Source: Prolixibacteraceae bacterium | GTDB lineage: Bacteria > Bacteroidota > Bacteroidia > Bacteroidales > Prolixibacteraceae | Direction of reading: 5' to 3' | Length of the DNA stretch: 64,000 nucleotides | Assembly (NCBI GenBank): GCA_018648265.1 | Contig: JABGRN010000005.1 | Location: forward strand, 71,423 to 135,422 | In this document: piece by piece, positions 55,247 through 64,000 of the stretch | Position numbering within the stretch: position 1 is the first letter of the stretch | Layout: each line of letters begins with the position of its first letter | Position numbers and translations under genes: made by a program | Notes under the pieces: model-generated | What the model was told of the DNA's origin: nothing | What the model saw: only the letters and a program-made list of their open reading frames with translations | Database searches by the model: none

Positions 55247-58200
55247 ATGAAACTTTACAAATTCAAAAGCATCAGAACGCGATTTGCCTACTGGATTTTA
55301 CTATTCGCATTAGTTCCCTTATTAATTGCTTTAACAATTACCTACTTTCAAAGGGTAAATGGAATTGAAGAAAAGGCACTTGATAAACTTTCCGCAATTC
55401 GAGATTTAAAAGTGCAGCAAGTTGAGAATTGGCTGAACAACAGATTGGGAGATGTGCAAGTGATGGCAGGAGATTTTGAGATTAAAGCTTTAGAAAACAC
55501 ATTTGATAAAAAGGTAAAGTCAGCCGAGGACATTGAAAAAATTGAAATAGCCAAAGAACTAATTAATAGGAATTTGCGAAATTATCCCGATTACGAAGAA
55601 ATTTTTGTAATCGACTCAAATTCTGGCATAATCGAACTTTCAACCAACGAACAACAAATTGGGAAAAATAAATCTATTGATACTTATTTTACCGTTCCCA
55701 TTGAAACCGGTCAGATTTTTATCAAAGACATTTATTACTCTGATATAACCCATCAACCAGAAATGACCATTTCTCTTCCAATTTATTGTTTAGAACACAA
55801 TACTCATGTTATTGGAATTTTGGTGGCCCGAATTAATCTCGATAATTCCTTATATAAATTATTGCTTAATCGAACCGGATTAGGTGAAACCGGTGAAACT
55901 GTAATAGTTAATTCTGATGCGATTGCATTAAACGAATTTCGCTGGCACGAAAATGCGCCCCTAAAATTAAAACTTAATGCGGTTTGTGCAATAAAAGCGG
56001 CAAATGGTGAAACCGGAACCTGTAGTTCGAAAGATTATCGAAACGAAGACGTTTTAGCAACTTACACTTTTATCACTAAAACGGGATGGGGGTTTGTTTG
56101 CAAGCAGGATAAAAATGAATTAAATGCCCCAATACGTAAAATGACCTTAAGCTTCATTCTTATTTTTGGACTTATTGCCATTATTGTTTTATTCATTTCA
56201 CTTTTTATCAGTAAATCAATATCAAAGCCAATTATTGAGTTAAGCCAGGTTTCTCAGAAAGTAGAAAAAGGAGACTATTCCATTCGAAACAATATAAACT
56301 CAGATGATGAAATAGGTTTGTTAGCCAAAGCACAGAACAATATGGCGGATGCCATTGAATCAAGAATAAAAATTCAGCAAGGAGTTACTGATATTTCGGA
56401 AACAATGATTGGACAATCATCAATGCATGATTTTGGTACAGAACTGCTTAAACAATTGATGGAAATTACTGTCGCTAACATGGGTGTTTTTTATATTTTG
56501 AATGAAGTTTCATCAGAATTTGAACATTTTTCATCGATTGGCGCAAATAAAAAATTATTAAAACCTTTTAGTCTGGAAAATCCGGAAGGTGAAATGGGAA
56601 ATGCAATATCAAAGAAAAAAATTTGCTACCAGCGAAACATTCCCGAAAATACAATTTTTAAATATCAAACTTCAATCGGGGAAATAATTCCAAAAGAAAT
56701 TATAACCATTCCAATTTTAGTCGAAAACTCAGTGGTTGCACTAATTTCTTTGGTAAGCATCCAGAAATTTAACAAGGAAGGTTTCGATATTCTCAATAAT
56801 TCGTGGACAAATATAAATACTTCATATTCAAATTTAATAGCCGGCGAAAGAACTGCAATTTTAGCCGAATATCTTTCAGAAACCAACCAAAAATTAGAAG
56901 CCCAGACAGAAGAGTTACAAGAACAGGCCGAGGAATTGCAACAGACTACGGAAGAGTTACAACAACAAAACCTTGAACTCGAAGCCCAAAGAAAGAATGT
57001 GGAAGCGGCCAATAAATTAAAAAGTGAATTCCTGGCAAATATGAGCCACGAACTTCGGACCCCGCTCAATTCAATTATGGCACTTTCGCGGGTGTTGTTA
57101 GTAGATGCCAAAGATAAACTCGATGACGATGAAAATAATTATCTCGAAATTGTTGAACGGAACGGGAAGCGGCTTTTATCATTAATTAACGATATTCTCG
57201 ATTTGTCGAAAATTGAGGCCGGGAAAATGGAAATTTTGCCAAACTTTATTTCCTTGGGCACCCTGCTTCAAATTATTAAAGAGAACGTGCAATCTTTATC
57301 GGAAGAAAAAGGATTGACCTTAACTTTAAATATAACCGATAATTTGCCAAAAATTGAAACCGACGAGTCGAAACTGTACCAGGTTTTAACAAATATTATT
57401 GGCAACTCGGTAAAATTCACAGAAAAAGGAACTGTTGACATTTCGGTGAAACACGATTCACAAAATGTTTTTATCGAAGTAAAAGACACTGGAATTGGTA
57501 TTTCAAAAGAGGTAATCCCACATATTTTTGAAGAATTTATACAAGCCGACGGAACAGCATCGCGCCTATACGAAGGGACCGGGCTGGGGCTTACAATTGC
57601 AAATAAAATAACAAAAATACTTGGTGGCGATATCATGGTTAAAAGCAAATTAGGCATGGGTTCAGTTTTTGTTGTTACACTTCCCATCAAATGGCATCAG
57701 GATTTTGTACTTGCCAGGGCTTCTAAAAAAAATAAAAAAACAGCCACGGCAACAGAAATAACTATTCCGGAAGTTGAGACTGTAAATACTGTAGAAAATA
57801 AAATTTCCAAAAACCGGCTTCTAATTGTTGAAGATAATCCGGATGCAATAATCCAGTTAATTGCAGTTTTAAAAAATGAAAATTACAAAGTTGATGTGGC
57901 ACGCAGCGGACAGGAAGCACTGGATTATATTCAGAAAACTATTCCCGATGGAATAATACTGGATTTAATGATGCCCGAAATCGATGGTTTCGAAGTTCTG
58001 GAAAGACTCAGGAGTGCAAATAAAACTAAAAATATCCCGGTTTTAATACTAACAGCAAAAGATTTGACAGTGAACGATCTTTCAAGATTAAAAGCCAGTA
58101 ATGTCCAACAACTGATTTATAAAGGCGATATTGATATAAAGGGTTTAATTAATAAAGTTAAACTAATGCTAAATGTGGAGGGCATTAAAACTTTAACGCC

Positions 58201-58564
58201 AAAACCTAATATTTTAGTTGTGGAAGATAATTTAGATAATATGATTACCATTAAAGCAATAATAAAAGGTAGTTTTACAATTTCCGAAGCAGTTGATGGC
58301 GAAGAGGGATTCAGGCTGGCTAAATCCTTTCCGCCCGATTTAATCCTGCTCGACATGTCGCTCCCGAAAAAAAGTGGGGAGGAAATTATTAAAAAAATTA
58401 AAAATAATAATATCACTAAAAAAATCCCGGTAATAGCTGTTACAGCACAAGCTATGAAAGGCGATAAAAAAAGATTTCTAAAAGCTGGTTGCGATGGTTA
58501 TATTTCAAAACCAATAGACGCGGAAATGTTATTGTTAGAAATTAACAAATTATTGAATAAGTGA
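55247..58564 (+). CDS. dCache-HAMP-GAF hybrid histidine kinase with two receivers
   Basis: A 1105-residue membrane kinase. TM1 (about 14-34) and TM2 (about 300-322) bracket a periplasmic dCache-like sensor domain. HAMP (about 323-375), a GAF-like domain (about 385-540), and a Glu/Gln-rich coiled coil follow (about 545-590). Then come HisKA with phospho-accepting His601 (MSHELRTPLNS), HATPase, receiver 1 (Asp906 in ILDLMMPEIDG) and receiver 2 (Asp1036 in LLDMSLPKKSG, CDGYISKP). The periplasmic domain suggests a small-molecule signal. It has no DNA-binding domain, so output must pass to other proteins. It belongs to the same-strand signalling cluster with CheR and the PAS protein. Confidence 0.92.
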   Translation: MKLYKFKSIRTRFAYWILLFALVPLLIALTITYFQRVNGIEEKALDKLSAIRDLKVQQVENWLNNRLGDVQVMAGDFEIKALENTFDKKVKSAEDIEKIEIAKELINRNLRNYPDYEEIFVIDSNSGIIELSTNEQQIGKNKSIDTYFTVPIETGQIFIKDIYYSDITHQPEMTISLPIYCLEHNTHVIGILVARINLDNSLYKLLLNRTGLGETGETVIVNSDAIALNEFRWHENAPLKLKLNAVCAIKAANGETGTCSSKDYRNEDVLATYTFITKTGWGFVCKQDKNELNAPIRKMTLSFILIFGLIAIIVLFISLFISKSISKPIIELSQVSQKVEKGDYSIRNNINSDDEIGLLAKAQNNMADAIESRIKIQQGVTDISETMIGQSSMHDFGTELLKQLMEITVANMGVFYILNEVSSEFEHFSSIGANKKLLKPFSLENPEGEMGNAISKKKICYQRNIPENTIFKYQTSIGEIIPKEIITIPILVENSVVALISLVSIQKFNKEGFDILNNSWTNINTSYSNLIAGERTAILAEYLSETNQKLEAQTEELQEQAEELQQTTEELQQQNLELEAQRKNVEAANKLKSEFLANMSHELRTPLNSIMALSRVLLVDAKDKLDDDENNYLEIVERNGKRLLSLINDILDLSKIEAGKMEILPNFISLGTLLQIIKENVQSLSEEKGLTLTLNITDNLPKIETDESKLYQVLTNIIGNSVKFTEKGTVDISVKHDSQNVFIEVKDTGIGISKEVIPHIFEEFIQADGTASRLYEGTGLGLTIANKITKILGGDIMVKSKLGMGSVFVVTLPIKWHQDFVLARASKKNKKTATATEITIPEVETVNTVENKISKNRLLIVEDNPDAIIQLIAVLKNENYKVDVARSGQEALDYIQKTIPDGIILDLMMPEIDGFEVLERLRSANKTKNIPVLILTAKDLTVNDLSRLKASNVQQLIYKGDIDIKGLINKVKLMLNVEGIKTLTPKPNILVVEDNLDNMITIKAIIKGSFTISEAVDGEEGFRLAKSFPPDLILLDMSLPKKSGEEIIKKIKNNNITKKIPVIAVTAQAMKGDKKRFLKAGCDGYISKPIDAEMLLLEINKLLNK

Positions 58565-58863
58565 ATATGTAGTTAAGTAGGTTTTTAGTTGAGTAGGTAA
58601 GTTTAAATGTGCCCGGTAAGTGAGTTATTGAAAAGCAGTTAAGGCAGACAGGGTGCGAAATAACATTTAAACTAAAAGCTTCACAAAATATAAAACAGCT
58701 AAAAAAGGAGAAATTATTTAAGAGATACAAATATGAAAAAGTTAAACATACTTATAAAACTTAAATACCAATTTACAAACAAAACAATTTTTTGCACCAA
58801 TATCATAAGCCACTATATTACTCACTCACCCACTCACCTTTTTACCAACTCATTCTTGAAACG
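58565..58863. other. Short intergenic region with a 16-bp tandem duplication
   Basis: About 300 bp. AGTTAAGTAGGTTTTT (58571-58586) is followed by AGTTGAGTAGGTAAGT (58587-58602), matching at 12 of 16 positions. An in-frame TTG at 58792 would extend the next gene upstream through a Ser/His-rich stretch that is not part of the receiver fold, so I do not use it. Confidence 0.55.
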
Positions 58864-61800
58864 ATGAAAAAAATCCTTGCAATCGACGACCAACAAGACA
58901 ACCTGTCAACCATTAAGGCTGTGATAAAAAGCAATATGCCTCAGTGTAGTGTCCTTACTGCATTATCAGGATCCGAAGGAATAAATATTGCAAGGGAACA
59001 ACAGCCCGATACAATACTTTTAGATATAATTATGCCCGGGATGGATGGTTACGAAGTCTGTAAAAGGCTCAAAGCCGACGATTCAACAAAACATATTCCG
59101 GTGGTTATGGTAACGGCAATAAAAACTGATCCGGAAAGCCGTGTGAAAGGCCTCAAAATAGGTGCCGATGCTTTTTTGTCGAAGCCAATCGATCCGGTAG
59201 AATTCTCCGCTCAGGTGAATGTAATGCTCCGCATAAAGGAAGCAGAAGATAAATTACGTACAGAAAAAGAGGATCTTGAAGAACTTGTTTTAGAGAGGAC
59301 CACCGATTTGCGTGAAAGCGAAGAATTTGTAAAACGCTTGATCGCGAGTAGCAACGATTGTATCAAAGTTTTAGATTTAGACGGGAATTTATTATCGATA
59401 AGTGCAGGTGGGCAAAAATTGTTGGAAATCGAGGATGCGTCAATTTATTTGAATAAACCCTGGGCCGATTTTTGGGAAGGTGAAGATAATGTAGCTGCGA
59501 AGGAAGCTATTTCAAAAGCAAAAAATGGCGGGGTTGGTATATTTACAGGATTCAGCCCCACCGAAAAAGGCAAGCCAAAATGGTGGGAGATTATTATTAC
59601 ACCTATTAACGACAGTAAAGGCAAACTAGAAAGTTTATTGGCTATTTCCCGGGATATTTCCCATCGAAAACAGGCTGAAGATATAATACGCGAAAATGAA
59701 GAAAAACTCAGCCTGATGATTGAGAATTCACCAATCGGGGTTAGTACTACAGATCTGAAAGGCAATTTTATAAGCGTAAACCCTGCTTTGTGTAATATAA
59801 TAGGTTATTCAAACAAGGAAATGATTGGGAAACATTTTAATCAATTCTCTCACTCTGATGATGCCACAAAAAATAAAAATTTATTTAAGAAATTGGTCGA
59901 AGGTGAAATTTCATCTTTCGATCTTGAAAAAAGATACGTACATAAAAACCGGAATATTGTCAATGTTTTTATCAGGGCACAACTTATTCGCGACAAAAAA
60001 GGGAAACCGCTATTTCAAACAGCAATAATCGAAGATATTACCGAGCGCAGGCAAGCCGAAGAGTCGGTGAAAAAACAAGATGCAAAGATACAAAGCATTT
60101 TTCGTTCGGCGCCGGTTGGTATTGGTGTTGTAAGTAACAGAATTATTACACAGGTAAATAGTCGTTTGTGTGAAATAACCGGATACACAGCTGATGAATT
60201 AATCGGCCAAAATTCCATCCTTCTTTATCCCACCCAACAGGAATACGAGAATGTGGGCAAAAATAAATACGATCAAATAAAAGAAAAAGGGACAGGAACC
60301 GTAGAAACACGGTTAATAAGAAAAGATGGGAGAATAATTGATGTTCTTTTAAGTTCGACCCCAATTAATCAGTTTGATTTGAATGAGGGGGTTACTTTTA
60401 CTGCCTTAGATATTACTAAACGTAAATTGGCAGAAAAAGCTCTAAGCGAAAAAGAAATTCAATATCGCACCTTATTCGAACAGTCGCCCGATGCTGTTGT
60501 TATTATTGACCCAAAAACAACCCTGCCAATTAGATTCAATCAACAAGCAAAATTATTGCTTGGCTATACCGATCAGGAGTTTTCAGGATTAAAAATCCAG
60601 GATTACGAAGCAATAGAAACTCCAACAGAAATCAAAAACAACATAAATAATATTTTAAAAAAAGGGGGGGCCAGCTTCGAAACGAAATTCAAAACAAAAA
60701 CCGGGATCTTAAAAGATGTTTTTGTAACCGTTAAAGTAACAAAGTTAAATGGCAAACAGGTTTTACACAATATTTACGAAGATATTTCTAAACGCATAAA
60801 GACACAAAAAGCACTGCTGGATTCGCAAACTCAACTAAAACTAATTATCGATAAAATCCCCGGTTTGTTGGCTTATATAAATTCTGACGAAAAATATTTA
60901 TACGTAAATAAAGCTTACGCAGATTTTTATGAAATACCACGCGAGAAATTTATCGGTAACTACGTAAAAGACATGCTTCCTGCGATAACATATATAAAGG
61001 CAAAAGAAAATTTCAAACAAGTACTTTTAGGAAAAGAGACAATCAATGAAAACAGGTTCCCGCGAAAAGACGAAACAATCTCCATTGTTCGGGCAAAAAA
61101 CATCCCCCATTTTAACGAACAAGGGAAAGTAATTGCCTACCTGGTTACTATTGAAGATATTACCGATTGGAAGCTTTCTGAAGAAAAATTAAAAGAAAGC
61201 GAGCAGAAACTACGCAACATTTTTGAAAATAGTACAAGTCTTTTTTATTCTCACTCAACGAATCATATAATTACTTATCTCAGTCCGCAAGTAAAAACCA
61301 TTCTCGGATACACGATGGAAGAAGCCTTTATAAAATGGACAGAACTGGCATCTGATAATCCTGCAAATGAAATTGGATTTAAAAATACTGTAAAAGCAAT
61401 CGAAACTGGCAAACGACAAATGCCTTATGAATTGGAATTAGTGAAAAAGAGTGGTGAAAAAATTTGGGTCGAAGTACGAGAGTTTCCACAGTTAGAAAAT
61501 GGTAAAACAAAATCAATTGTTGGTTCTTTAACAGAAATTACGGAACGCAAAAGGGCGGGGCAAATTCAAAAAGTACTTTACAATATTTCGCAAGCTGCAA
61601 TTGTAAGTAAAAACATTGAAGAATTAGTTAAAACTATCCAGAAACAATTGGGGATAATTATCGATACAAAAAACTTTTATGTTGCATTTTACGATGAGAA
61701 ATTGGACACATTCACTTCGCCTTTTGTAAGCGACGAAAAAGACGATTTAAAAACCTGGCCGGCAGGAAAATCATTGAGTGCATTAGTTGTTCAAAAGGGC

Positions 61801-63561
61801 AAGCCACTATTAATTAAAAAAGGGGATTTATTAAAAATGTCCACCGCAGGTGAGGCTGATATTGTTGGGTCCATTTCTGAAGTCTGGCTGGGTGTTCCGT
61901 TAATATCAGAAGGAAATACGGTTGGAGTTTTTGCGGTTCAAAGTTATACCAACGAAAACGCATTTGATTTAAAAGATATGAAACTGCTCGAATTTGTTGC
62001 CAGGCAGATTAGCACCTCGCTGGAAAGGAAAAAAGCAGAACAGACCTTAAAAGAAAGTGAGGAGAGGTTTAAAAAATTGTCAACACTTACTTTCGAGGGA
62101 ATAGTACTTCATGATGAAGGAAAAGCCGTTGATATAAACTTGTCGCTGGCCAAAATGTTTGGTTACGAATACGAAGAACTAATAGGCAAAAACGTTATCG
62201 AAATGCTGGCAGTTAAAGAGTACCACAGTATTATTGCCAAGAATACTTTAAAAAGCAATTCGTTGCCTTACGAGATAGAAGCCATTAAAAAAGACGGGAC
62301 CCGTTTTCCAGTCGAGATCGAAGGAAGGGATGTTACTATTAAGGCTGAAAACAAAAAACTCAGGGTCGCGGCAATACGAGACATAACACAGCGTAAAAAA
62401 GCCGAAGAAGAATTAAAAGCGGCCTATGTAAAAGCAACTGAATCGGACCGTTTGAAATCGGCATTTTTGGCCACTATCTCACACGAATTACGTACTCCGC
62501 TTAATGCAATAATAGGTTTTTCCGAATTCCTTGACAAAGATTTATCAATGGATGAAGTTGAAAAATTTGGCCAAATAATTCATTCGAGCGGAAACCACTT
62601 GCTTAGCATTGTCAACGATTTATTTGATATTACATTGATAGAAGCTGGCGAAACTAAGGTCAGAAAAGAAGAAATTACACTTAAGTCTGTTTTTTACGAT
62701 GTTCAAAGTGTTATTGAAGCCAAAAAACAAAAAGATGGCAACGAAGGGGTTGAGCTAAAGTTAATATTGACAAATAAAGATGAGGGTTTTACTTTTTTAT
62801 CAGATGCCAACAAAATAAAACAGATATTAATAAACTTGCTGAAAAATGCCATCAAATTCACACACGAAGGATATATTCATTATGGTTGTGAACTGATTAA
62901 GGAGCAAGACAATCCGTTTTTAAAATTTTATGTGAAAGACACCGGGATTGGAATAACAAGCGATAAACAAGAACTCATTTTCGATATTTTCAGGCAGGTT
63001 GAAGATTCCAATTCAAGAAGGTATGGTGGAACCGGGATCGGACTATCTGTTGCAAAACGGCTGGCTGAACTTTTAGGGGGTAAAATTTGGCTCGAATCGG
63101 AAGTTGGAAAAGGAAGTGCATTCTTTTTTACCATACCTGTTGAAAAAACAAATATTTTAAACAAGCCGGTTTCTAAATTAATTGAGACCAAAGCCAGCAA
63201 TAAAACAAAAACTATATTAATTGCTGAAGACGATGAATCGAGTTTTAGGTTTATCGAAATTGTACTTGACAAATTACAATTTAATTTCATCTGGGTAAAA
63301 AACGGTGAAGAAGCAATTCAATTATGTAAAGAAAACCAGGAAATTGATTTGGTTTTAATGGATATAAATATGCCGGTTTTGAATGGTTACGATGCAACTA
63401 AAAAAATAAAGAAGTTCAAACCCGAGCTCCCAATAATTGCTCAAACAGCTTATGCTATAGCAGGAGATCGTGAAAAAGTGCTTGAAGCAGGCTGTGAAGA
63501 TTATATTACGAAACCAATTAACAGGGATGTCCTGATTGAAATGATTGGTAAATATATTTAA
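58864..63561 (+). CDS. Giant hybrid histidine kinase: REC, seven PAS, GAF, HisKA-HATPase, REC
   Basis: The ATG at 58864 gives 1565 residues starting MKKILAIDDQQ, the first strand of a receiver domain. Domain order: receiver (1-125, Asp54 in LLDIIMPGMDG), coiled linker, six PAS/PAC units (about 155-905), a GAF domain (about 910-1065), a seventh PAS (about 1070-1190), HisKA with His1207 (ISHELRTPLNA), HATPase (GTGIGLSVAK) and a C-terminal receiver (LVLMDINMPVLNG). There is no TM helix or DNA-binding domain. Many sensory modules suggest integration of several cytoplasmic cues. A seven-G run at 60664-60670 lies within a PAS domain. It closes the signalling cluster. Confidence 0.92.
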   Translation: MKKILAIDDQQDNLSTIKAVIKSNMPQCSVLTALSGSEGINIAREQQPDTILLDIIMPGMDGYEVCKRLKADDSTKHIPVVMVTAIKTDPESRVKGLKIGADAFLSKPIDPVEFSAQVNVMLRIKEAEDKLRTEKEDLEELVLERTTDLRESEEFVKRLIASSNDCIKVLDLDGNLLSISAGGQKLLEIEDASIYLNKPWADFWEGEDNVAAKEAISKAKNGGVGIFTGFSPTEKGKPKWWEIIITPINDSKGKLESLLAISRDISHRKQAEDIIRENEEKLSLMIENSPIGVSTTDLKGNFISVNPALCNIIGYSNKEMIGKHFNQFSHSDDATKNKNLFKKLVEGEISSFDLEKRYVHKNRNIVNVFIRAQLIRDKKGKPLFQTAIIEDITERRQAEESVKKQDAKIQSIFRSAPVGIGVVSNRIITQVNSRLCEITGYTADELIGQNSILLYPTQQEYENVGKNKYDQIKEKGTGTVETRLIRKDGRIIDVLLSSTPINQFDLNEGVTFTALDITKRKLAEKALSEKEIQYRTLFEQSPDAVVIIDPKTTLPIRFNQQAKLLLGYTDQEFSGLKIQDYEAIETPTEIKNNINNILKKGGASFETKFKTKTGILKDVFVTVKVTKLNGKQVLHNIYEDISKRIKTQKALLDSQTQLKLIIDKIPGLLAYINSDEKYLYVNKAYADFYEIPREKFIGNYVKDMLPAITYIKAKENFKQVLLGKETINENRFPRKDETISIVRAKNIPHFNEQGKVIAYLVTIEDITDWKLSEEKLKESEQKLRNIFENSTSLFYSHSTNHIITYLSPQVKTILGYTMEEAFIKWTELASDNPANEIGFKNTVKAIETGKRQMPYELELVKKSGEKIWVEVREFPQLENGKTKSIVGSLTEITERKRAGQIQKVLYNISQAAIVSKNIEELVKTIQKQLGIIIDTKNFYVAFYDEKLDTFTSPFVSDEKDDLKTWPAGKSLSALVVQKGKPLLIKKGDLLKMSTAGEADIVGSISEVWLGVPLISEGNTVGVFAVQSYTNENAFDLKDMKLLEFVARQISTSLERKKAEQTLKESEERFKKLSTLTFEGIVLHDEGKAVDINLSLAKMFGYEYEELIGKNVIEMLAVKEYHSIIAKNTLKSNSLPYEIEAIKKDGTRFPVEIEGRDVTIKAENKKLRVAAIRDITQRKKAEEELKAAYVKATESDRLKSAFLATISHELRTPLNAIIGFSEFLDKDLSMDEVEKFGQIIHSSGNHLLSIVNDLFDITLIEAGETKVRKEEITLKSVFYDVQSVIEAKKQKDGNEGVELKLILTNKDEGFTFLSDANKIKQILINLLKNAIKFTHEGYIHYGCELIKEQDNPFLKFYVKDTGIGITSDKQELIFDIFRQVEDSNSRRYGGTGIGLSVAKRLAELLGGKIWLESEVGKGSAFFFTIPVEKTNILNKPVSKLIETKASNKTKTILIAEDDESSFRFIEIVLDKLQFNFIWVKNGEEAIQLCKENQEIDLVLMDINMPVLNGYDATKKIKKFKPELPIIAQTAYAIAGDREKVLEAGCEDYITKPINRDVLIEMIGKYI

Positions 63562-63674
63562 TGATGCCCCTTAGTAATAATTTGGCGGTTAATTTATTTT
63601 TTAGTCATTCGCTTGTTATTGGAATGTGCCTGTTCTTAATTCAACAATTTTTGAAAGGAAGCATGCCTATTTTG

Positions 63675-63760
63675 TTCACCCGCTGACTTTCCGTCACCGG
63701 GTGAATAAAAATATTGCCTGCAAAAGAAATTCATCGGGTGACGAAAAGTCAGCGGGTGAA
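63675..63760. repeat. 32-bp inverted repeat forming a long hairpin
   Basis: 63675-63706 (starting TTCACCCGCTGACTTTCCGT) is the complement of 63729-63760 with three mismatches in 32 bp, around a 22-base loop. It is GC-rich against an AT-rich background. No T tract follows directly, so it is not a simple terminator; a dispersed palindromic element or recombination site is possible. Confidence 0.8.
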
Positions 63761-63780
63761 CTGCAAACAGTAAAAGATTT

Positions 63781-63818
63781 ATCCGGGAGGTTTTGAATAA
63801 GGCCCGGATTTTTATTTG
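63781..63818 (+). terminator. Intrinsic terminator downstream of the giant kinase
   Basis: ATCCGGG (63781-63787) and CCCGGAT (63803-63809) form a 7-bp stem with a 15-base loop, followed by a T-rich run. It is about 220 bp after the kinase stop and is the first good terminator there. Confidence 0.75.
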
Positions 63819-64000
63819 AATGACATTTTTTGTGTCCTTAAATTCATTCGGCAAATTTTGCAAGAAACACCAACTAACAAAACTCAAATCACAAACCTGC
63901 CTTGCTTACTGCCTGTTATACCAATTGTACTTTGAAATGCCGCATAGCAATTTCGAAGTTTATAATGGTTAATGCCGATACTACAACAAAGGAGTATGCT

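Larger units (their letters stand above)
63562..64000. other. Right-end intergenic region with inverted repeat and terminator
   Basis: About 440 bp without a recognised gene. It holds a long inverted repeat (63675-63760) and an intrinsic terminator (63781-63818). The last 110 bp show nothing I can support. Confidence 0.6.

Noticed and set aside
58792..58863. TTG start at 58792 for the giant kinase
   Set aside because: The extension is Ser/His/Tyr-rich and outside the receiver fold; the ATG at 58864 begins the same MKKILAIDD as the kinase at 46958-48493.

Overview
The window looks like a chromosomal segment from a marine or gut-type Bacteroidota, most plausibly a Marinilabiliales/Prolixibacteraceae-like member of the Bacteroidia. 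The evidence is AT-rich DNA, many lipoproteins, a SusC/SusD pair, two proteins with type IX secretion (T9SS) C-terminal sorting domains, start codons with little Shine-Dalgarno sequence, and Bacteroidota-style -7 boxes (TAnnTTTG). The genus is inference.

Region 1 (2-17990, + strand) is a tightly packed block of nine polysaccharide-degradation genes with gaps of 4-51 bp. It holds a GH2 enzyme (5' end outside the window), a GH78-like rhamnosidase, three related right-handed beta-helix proteins (one with a carbohydrate-binding domain and T9SS tail, two lipoproteins), two S1-type sulfatases, a DUF5107-TPR protein and a GH43 enzyme resembling exo-beta-1,3-galactanases. The set suggests attack on a sulfated, rhamnose- and galactose-containing glycan. 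No SusC/SusD pair or regulator lies inside the block.

Region 2 (18-26.7 kb) is mostly housekeeping or general metabolism: a DUF3365 haem lipoprotein, the ribosome-assembly GTPases Der and Era, a membrane acyltransferase with a G8 tract, a long KamA-like radical SAM protein, and an overlapping flavodoxin/FAD-dehydrogenase pair.

Region 3 (26.7-39.8 kb) is export. A minus-strand CusCBA-type heavy-metal RND system, preceded by a His-rich membrane protein, faces away from a plus-strand MacAB-TolC-like ABC exporter with two permeases. The spacers of the ABC operon carry REP-like palindromes and short tandem duplications.

Region 4 (39.8-46 kb) holds an isolated SusC/SusD pair between two intrinsic terminators. 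After it comes a damaged HsmA-type membrane gene and a 94-bp exact duplication of part of that gene.

Region 5 (46-63.6 kb) is a signalling cluster: a NarL-type regulator with a REC-PAS-NarX-type kinase, a secreted T9SS metalloprotease, a 174-bp MITE-like element with a 4-bp target duplication, a CheR-like methyltransferase, a kinase-less multi-PAS protein, and two very large hybrid histidine kinases. The hybrids have receiver domains but no DNA-binding output. The right end holds a strong inverted repeat and a terminator. I saw no tRNA, rRNA, CRISPR array or intact transposase.
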